A stretch of 60,000 bases of DNA, taken from the NCBI GenBank assembly GCA_030704615.1, contig CM060731.1:24244001-24304000 (forward strand). The letters run 5' to 3'. A model generated the notes under the pieces. It was not told the DNA's origin. It was given only the letters and a program-made list of their open reading frames with translations, and searched no databases. The DNA is from Takakia lepidozioides. Taxonomy: Eukaryota; Streptophyta; Takakiopsida; Takakiales; Takakiaceae. Each line of letters starts with the position of its first letter. Within the stretch, counting starts at the first letter, position 1. Shown piece by piece: positions 54,703-60,000 of this stretch. Made by a program: the position numbers and the translations under genes.

Positions 54703-56944
54703 GGTGGGACCTATTAAATAGGGGATGGTTCACGCGCCATGGGGGGAGCAAGTGTCACCTAGTTATAGCTGACCTAGTTATATGAGGTGTATTGATCAAT
54801 CGATATTTAGTGTGGATACCTAAGGACTTTCAAATCAGTAGGGCCACAATGTTGCCCAATTACACTAATTAGGAGGTGTTCACTGTTCACCCTCCCAACA
54901 GAGGCAAGAGACCTCCATGAGACACACCATAATTTCACTCATTTCGACATAAGTCTTACATCAATATATTCAGAATTTTTCATAGCAGGACCACCTGCCA
55001 AAGGCAAAGTGGTGGTAGGTGGTTGGTCAGTGGTGAGACAGAGACGTTTACATATATGTATATACATATATATATTAGAACATTAAATCAATTTGTGGTT
55101 AGAGCATAATACCATTTGATTAGTGGTTATGGGTTGAAAATCACATAGATATCATAAGGTGTCCATCTTCCCATTGGAAGGCAGCAAGCCTTGGGGTCAA
55201 GTGACACATAGGTTAAGCTTGCTTTGACAAGTGTCAGCATTTTTATGTTATTTTTAATTTTTTACTAGGGGATGGGTCCATTTTGACGGAGAAGCCACAT
55301 GTACAATTTTGGTAAGCCCCAAAGGTGTGGATGCTGACGATGATCCACAATAAATTCCTAAGGACATTCCATGATATAAATGGCCTTTAATCCATAAGGC
55401 CTTGGGTTGCAGCCGCTGTCATCCACAAAATAACTTTTGTGGATGAACATGGATGAAAAAACTTTCTGAATGAAAAGTGAGCACTAGCACTCCGCATTGC
55501 GGCCCCCAAAATAACAAGCACCTAAAACTGCGATGGGCTCTCTTGCTTCAGCAAAATATAACAGAGGTAGGGTTGAGGGACATGACTCAGCACAACACAC
55601 CAATCCGAGCCTTTGACACGGTATAAGGTCCTTTGACCGCATTTTCTCCGTTGACTTCAACATGTTGCAAAGTCTCTCTCTACAAGAAAGCCAATAAAAA
55701 CCCAGCTACGATTTTCTAAGGCCCTAGGGGTACCCAAAAATCTCCGGTTGGGGTCCGCAAGCACACATGACCGCCTACGTGGTAGTTTGGCGGCGATGGG
55801 CTTCACGACCAGCTGCATGTCCACCCGTGCGGACAGCGCCCATCCTTCGTGGCTAGGTGGTGGGAGTCCATCACCCGACATGCCATGCATTCAACTTTTT
55901 TCAACTTTTTTCTTTTCAGCTTATTTCTCAATTGTAGGAGGTAAAGGACAAGAAGTAAAGAAACAGAAAGATAAAGAAAAGAAAGAAATGGGGCCCTTTA
56001 GAGGGAAATCCTCCGTAAGATATCCCACCTAAGAAATGGCTTACGGGGAATTTCCCTATAAGACCCCACATCGGGAAATTCTGCTCCAAAAGATCCAAAA
56101 AATACAAAAATACAAAGGAAAGAAGCTCGAAAATATTTACGCTCATATGCATATGCATGTTAGCGTTGGGGCAATGTAGCCTCACTTCCTCTTTAGAAGG
56201 CCACATCACGACTAAAACTATTGCTTGCCCTTGCAAGAACCCGATGTATTTTGTGGGGCCATGTCCATCTTTGTGAAGGCATCCGAAGTTATTCAAACGT
56301 CCCACCTACCAAAAAGGGCCCCAACTGTATTTCAGAGTCGCCAGGAAAACAACAAGAACTGAGGGGGGCTTGAACCCCCCTGATCTCCCCAGTATGCCAG
56401 CAGTCCCCCTCCCCTCAAGCAACCAAACAATCCCAGTGGATATCACCCCAAATCTGGCATGACATTCCAACTAGCTTCCCCAAAAAACATAAGCACCCAA
56501 AGAAACAACAGAATCCAATATCCTACCCGCCCCCACTCTCTCATCACTCTCACACATGATGACGATGAAGTGACGAGGACAAAAATAAGAAAATGACAAC
56601 GTGCTTCCATGACACACCCAACGTAGACATCAAGAAAAATCATAAAGATGGCAAATCATCTCGGTCAAACTGCATTTTTCTCATTGAAAGATAATAATGT
56701 CTTCAATGCGCTCGCGTGTGCCAGCAGCGGGCCCGCGTGTAGCATGGTCACAAAGGGTGGGAGCACCCCTACCCGTCGGAGGGTCCGCTGCGGCTCAATC
56801 TGCTATTGGATCTGCCGGACAAGCAAGTCTACTGCTGGGTCTACTGGGCAAGCTAGGTCTGCTGCGACCCATAAAACACACAAAACATGTACTGGTATGC
56901 ACACAAAACATTAATTATTTCCAAGTTTTGCAGAAAGCAGCAGG
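54703..56944. other. Non-coding stretch with AT palindromes
   Basis: Includes acatatatgtatatacatat near 55051 (self-complementary AT repeat). A tRNA-like arrangement at about 55096-55145 (gtggttagagcataatacc, then gggttgaaaatcac) may be another SINE head. No gene is recognised. Confidence 0.35.
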
Positions 56945-57008
56945 TAGTGTGGTTGTTAAGAACAATGCATGATTAGCATAAGATTTGGTGTTCAATTCTT
57001 GTCAGGTG
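56945..57008 (+). repeat. tRNA-like SINE head
   Basis: gtgtggttgttaagaacaat (box-A-like) then ggtgttcaattcttgtcagg (box-B-like). The second part is shared with the repeats at 940-955 and 3945-3960. Confidence 0.38.
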
Positions 57009-57104
57009 GTAATGGGCCGTAGTAATTATGTGTGTTATTAATTATATGTTTTGTATAATGGTTCTTTCTGAAATTTTCCCACGTCCTTTTCTTATACGGC
57101 GGCA

Positions 57105-57260
57105 GACATTCCAGCGGACTAGGCAGGTGGACTCACAGTCCACTCTGCACGTAGAGTGGACCCTCCAGCGGACTTACAGAGTGGACTAGACTACAGAGTG
57201 GACCCTTCAGCAAACTCTGTAGAACATACTAGACTATCCAATGGACCCCCGGGCGGACCC
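57105..57260. repeat. Cluster of imperfect gtggac/agtgga repeats
   Basis: agtggac or its complement gtccact occurs about six times in 150 bases, interleaved with cagcggact. The spacing is irregular (about 20-40 bases). It is possibly a degenerate minisatellite. Confidence 0.55.
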
Positions 57261-57299
57261 GGTGGATGGGCGGTGGGCTTATGAGCTAACCCCATGGGC

Positions 57300-58904
57300 C
57301 GTATTGGCGGTGTCGCGCACCTCACTTCGGTAAACTCCCCTTCAAGTCATAGTTACTCGCTTTGATGCGCGCGCCTAACTCCCGACCTGGCCGCCGGGCC
57401 AACTTGGAGCTTCGGCTGCTCACCGAGACATAACGGTCCCCCCTTCGCTTCCCTCTAAAACCCTCCACCTAATTGGGACTAGGAGAATTCCCTTTGGTAG
57501 ATGGCAGTCCGGAACAGCTCCCCACTCTTTGGTCGCTTTCCGGCTCGCTCACTTACTCACTAGTTTTTGGTCACCAACGGGCTTGCACCGTTCTCGGGGT
57601 TACTACTCCCTATATATACTTCTGTAGCTGTCCGCGGGGGTTTCACAACCAGCCATGCCATTTTATGGCGAACCACCACGAAGACCCTCGATTCTCGGTG
57701 GTGAGTCGCGGTGAGTCTTGGCCCGCTCACCACGGCCCCTATGGACCGTGATGAGTCCCAAGACTCCCCACGACTCCCACCACGAGGTCTCCGCCCCCAT
57801 GGTGAGTCCTATGCCACCCCCACTAAGTCCCACTAGCTACCACCACCCTTGTGGAGCCACCCCCACCGCAACCCGGTGTGCGGGGCTCCACCTAGTGAGC
57901 GCCTCCGCTTCCTGAGTGCCTTGGGCACTCAAGGGTGCCTCAGCCCCCCATACCTATCGCTGCCGCTGCCCCCACCACAGGGGCAGCCCCTCATGTGTCC
58001 CGACCCCCTGCCCTCAAGGCAAAGGGCCGCGACACACACCCCTACCAACAGGGAGTCGATGTCCTCATCGACTTGTCCATTTTGTAGAAACGAACATCCA
58101 AGTTGTGGCGTCCCACATCAAGGAGTTTGTTTCTGTACCATGGCGTCCCATGGCAAAGAACCAAACCCCACACTTGACTCTACTCTCCACTAGCTAGTTC
58201 GGCCGACTTCCTCCAAGTCCCGGCCAAGGGTGGAGCCTCTCCAGCTCCTCCCAGTGCACTCTTCTTGGCCTACTTCAAGGCCAAGGAACGATCCTCCCCG
58301 AGGATCGAATCGCCTTACTGCAACAACATTGCTTGCGATCGCTCATGATGCCGCTTTGGCATCACCTTGAGCAAGGGTTCACCTGGAACCCTCTTTGACT
58401 AGGAAGATAACCTTGAACCAACCGTGCGCCCCAATCACTACAATTGGGTCCGCCTTGGAATGCTGGCCTGAGGTACGGGAACACGCCGAAGCCGCACTAC
58501 GACTTCGTCCCGAGGTTACACGATTATAGTACGTGAACGGAAGCACGTAGCTTCCGCGTTAGCCCGCACTACAAGGCAACCCCTCGGTAGCGCAGTTATA
58601 GTACGCGCACGCGCCAGGTGCGCACTAGCACGTGAACTCCCAAAGAAGGCGCAAGTTTCCTTGCCCCTTGGATGGAAGTCACCCGATTTCGGCACTGCGC
58701 AAACACACGATTAACCCAATTTACCTCTCCCACTTTTGTAAGCTAGCATGTATTCTACACACTAGCCAACCACATCATGCATCACCATTCCAAACACAAT
58801 AGGACGCACAATATTTGGAACCCATTTCCTTTATAACAAATTTTTGTACAATACAAGTTTTTGCAATCGGATTCCTGAGCTAGCTTAACCGGGCTAAGCA
58901 TGCA
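57300..58904 (-). repeat. Probable 3' LTR of the chromovirus, inner boundary uncertain
   Basis: On the minus strand the LTR would begin TGCATGCTTAGCCCGG at 58904, directly after the polypurine tract. A TATA-like tatatataggg on the minus strand lies at about 57604-57615, suitable for the LTR promoter. The GC-rich region to its left could be R-U5. The far end cannot be located without the 5' LTR. Confidence 0.45.
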
Positions 58905-58917
58905 TTTCCTCCCCCAC
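58905..58917 (-). other. Polypurine tract of the chromovirus
   Basis: GTGGGGGAGGAAA on the minus strand, immediately before TGCATGC. This is the primer site for plus-strand DNA synthesis in LTR elements. Confidence 0.6.
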
Positions 58918-60000
58918 GCTCCAAGGTTGATGTCCCCATCAACGCTTCTTCCACTTTTGAGGTCGCCTTTCGAAAGCTGCAACCGCCTCGGATGCGTTTC
59001 CCATTTCTGAGGCACGCACCCAAGATGCCTCCACATGATGATAGCCCTTCCATTTGACGAGATACTCCATTTCTCGGTTCCTGAAGACTTAAGTATTGCC
59101 TCCACCTCGTACTCAAGTTCATTTTCATGATCCAACAGCATAGGTGGCGGACGCAACACTTGATGCCGATTCGGACGCGCTTCATCTTTGAAGTAAGGCT
59201 TCAAAAGGGAGACATGGAATACTGGGTGCACCTTGCTGTTTGCCGGCAGCTCCAATTCATACACATCCTCATTCATAACCTTCCGAATGCGAAAGGGTCC
59301 CGCATACGGAGGCACGAACTTCGGACTCACTTCCGGAGGTAGTCGGAAATTCTTGATGTTCAACCAGACCTCTGTGCCTGCCTCAAACTTCACTTCCCTC
59401 CACTTCCGATTCGCCTGCCTTTCATACCGTTTCCTAGCTTTGGCAATATTGTACTTTGCGAGCTTCAACAAACGCTCGCGTTCTTCCAGTACCGCCGCTA
59501 CTGCCGGTTCCTCAACGTCTTGGGCGGCCCAACTTGTCGACACCAGAGGTGCTTTTCCATAGACCAACACGAAAGGGGAAACTCCCGTTGCGGAGTGTTC
59601 TGTGTTATTATAACAGAACTCTGCCGCGTCTAAGTGTTCCATCTAGTCTGATTGGTCTGCCGACACGTAATTCCGCAAGAATTGCTTCACTACGGAATTC
59701 ACTCTTTCTGTTTGGCCGTCCGTCGTAGGTCGGAAGGCGGTGCTCATCTTCAGCCTCGTCCCCATCTTCTTCCAAAGTGCTCTCCAGAATTTACTCGTAA
59801 ACTTTGGATCGCGGTCCGAGACAATATCCTTCGGGACTCCATGATGCTTTAAGACGTGGGCGAAGTAAAGTCGCCTTGTCTCCTGCGCCGTTGCCGTCTC
59901 CTTGGTAGGGATGAAATGGCCCATTTTACTGAACCTATCTACCACCACCATGATTGCATCGAATCCTTTTGACAGCGGCATAGCAGTCATGAAATCCATC
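58918..60000 (-). pseudogene. Ty3/gypsy chromovirus integrase and chromodomain, broken, cut by window end
   Basis: The minus frame entering at the right edge reads MDFMTAMPLSKGFDAIMVVV, DRFSKMGHFIPT, SDRDPKFTSKFW and PTTDGQTERVN, giving the integrase D, D and E. A TAG at 59643-59645 replaces the Trp expected after QSD. The frame resumes MEHLDAAEFCYNN and continues through the linker NIKNFRLPPEVSPKF and VHPVFHVSLLKPYF to EYEVEAIL. The chromodomain core YLVKWKGYHHVEASWV is found only after a shift to another frame near 59085. One stop plus one frameshift make this copy inactive. Capsid, protease and RT lie beyond the window. Confidence 0.9.

Noticed and set aside
57473-58197. Gag-like or structural genes in the GC-rich region
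   Set aside because: Pro/Ser/His-rich frames on the strand opposite to the chromovirus; better explained as LTR and composition.

Overview
The window is nuclear DNA of a land plant. The evidence is multi-exon genes with GT-AG introns for plant families (POLTERGEIST-like PP2C, HVA22, a light-harvesting-like protein, a plant histidine phosphatase, a plant type I membrane protein), a plastid rps7 fragment, a nuclear-type tRNA-Asp relative, ABRE/G-box promoter motifs, and remnants of Ty1/copia, Ty3/gypsy chromovirus and non-LTR elements. I cannot name the species. The transposase-like family at 4.6-6.6 kb and the relatively long introns make me lean towards a non-flowering land plant, but that is only an inference.

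Layout. 0-0.5 kb: exon-like reading frames of an unrecognised minus-strand gene running off the left edge. 0.9-8.5 kb: a repeat-rich block holding two copies of a ~1.2 kb unit. The second copy is split by ~3.5 kb of 110-bp satellite, itself interrupted by a ~2 kb element with a transposase-like gene. 8.6-10.4 kb (-): a chlorophyll-binding-like (SEP/LIL type) protein gene. 12.1-25.0 kb (-): a complete six-exon PLL-type PP2C gene, rebuilt here splice site by splice site to 1,055 residues. Introns 2 and 4 carry sense-oriented insertions of one LINE family with clear target-site duplications. 25-35.6 kb: gene-poor DNA with a 266-bp tandem duplication, tRNA-like SINE heads and microsatellites. 35.6-38 kb: decayed copia pieces. 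38.85 kb: degenerate tRNA-Asp.

39.3-51.7 kb is the second gene cluster: HVA22/REEP-like gene (+, five exons, 161 aa) with three upstream G-boxes, two of them ABRE-like; a single-pass membrane protein gene (+, four exons, 263 aa); and, convergent with it, a histidine-phosphatase gene (-, four exons, 273 aa) whose large intron holds a 58-bp minisatellite and a plastid rps7 fragment. The HVA22 introns hold a 106-bp tail of the same LINE and an antisense DUF1664-like frame. 52-57 kb is AT-rich, low-complexity and non-coding. 57.3-60 kb is the 3' part of a chromovirus (integrase, chromodomain, polypurine tract, probable LTR) cut by the window end.

The five cellular genes do not form a pathway. 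What links the window is transposition into introns: three clear insertions of one LINE family, plus a possible 27-bp fourth, all lie in introns and all point in the direction of host-gene transcription, leaving the rebuilt coding frames intact.
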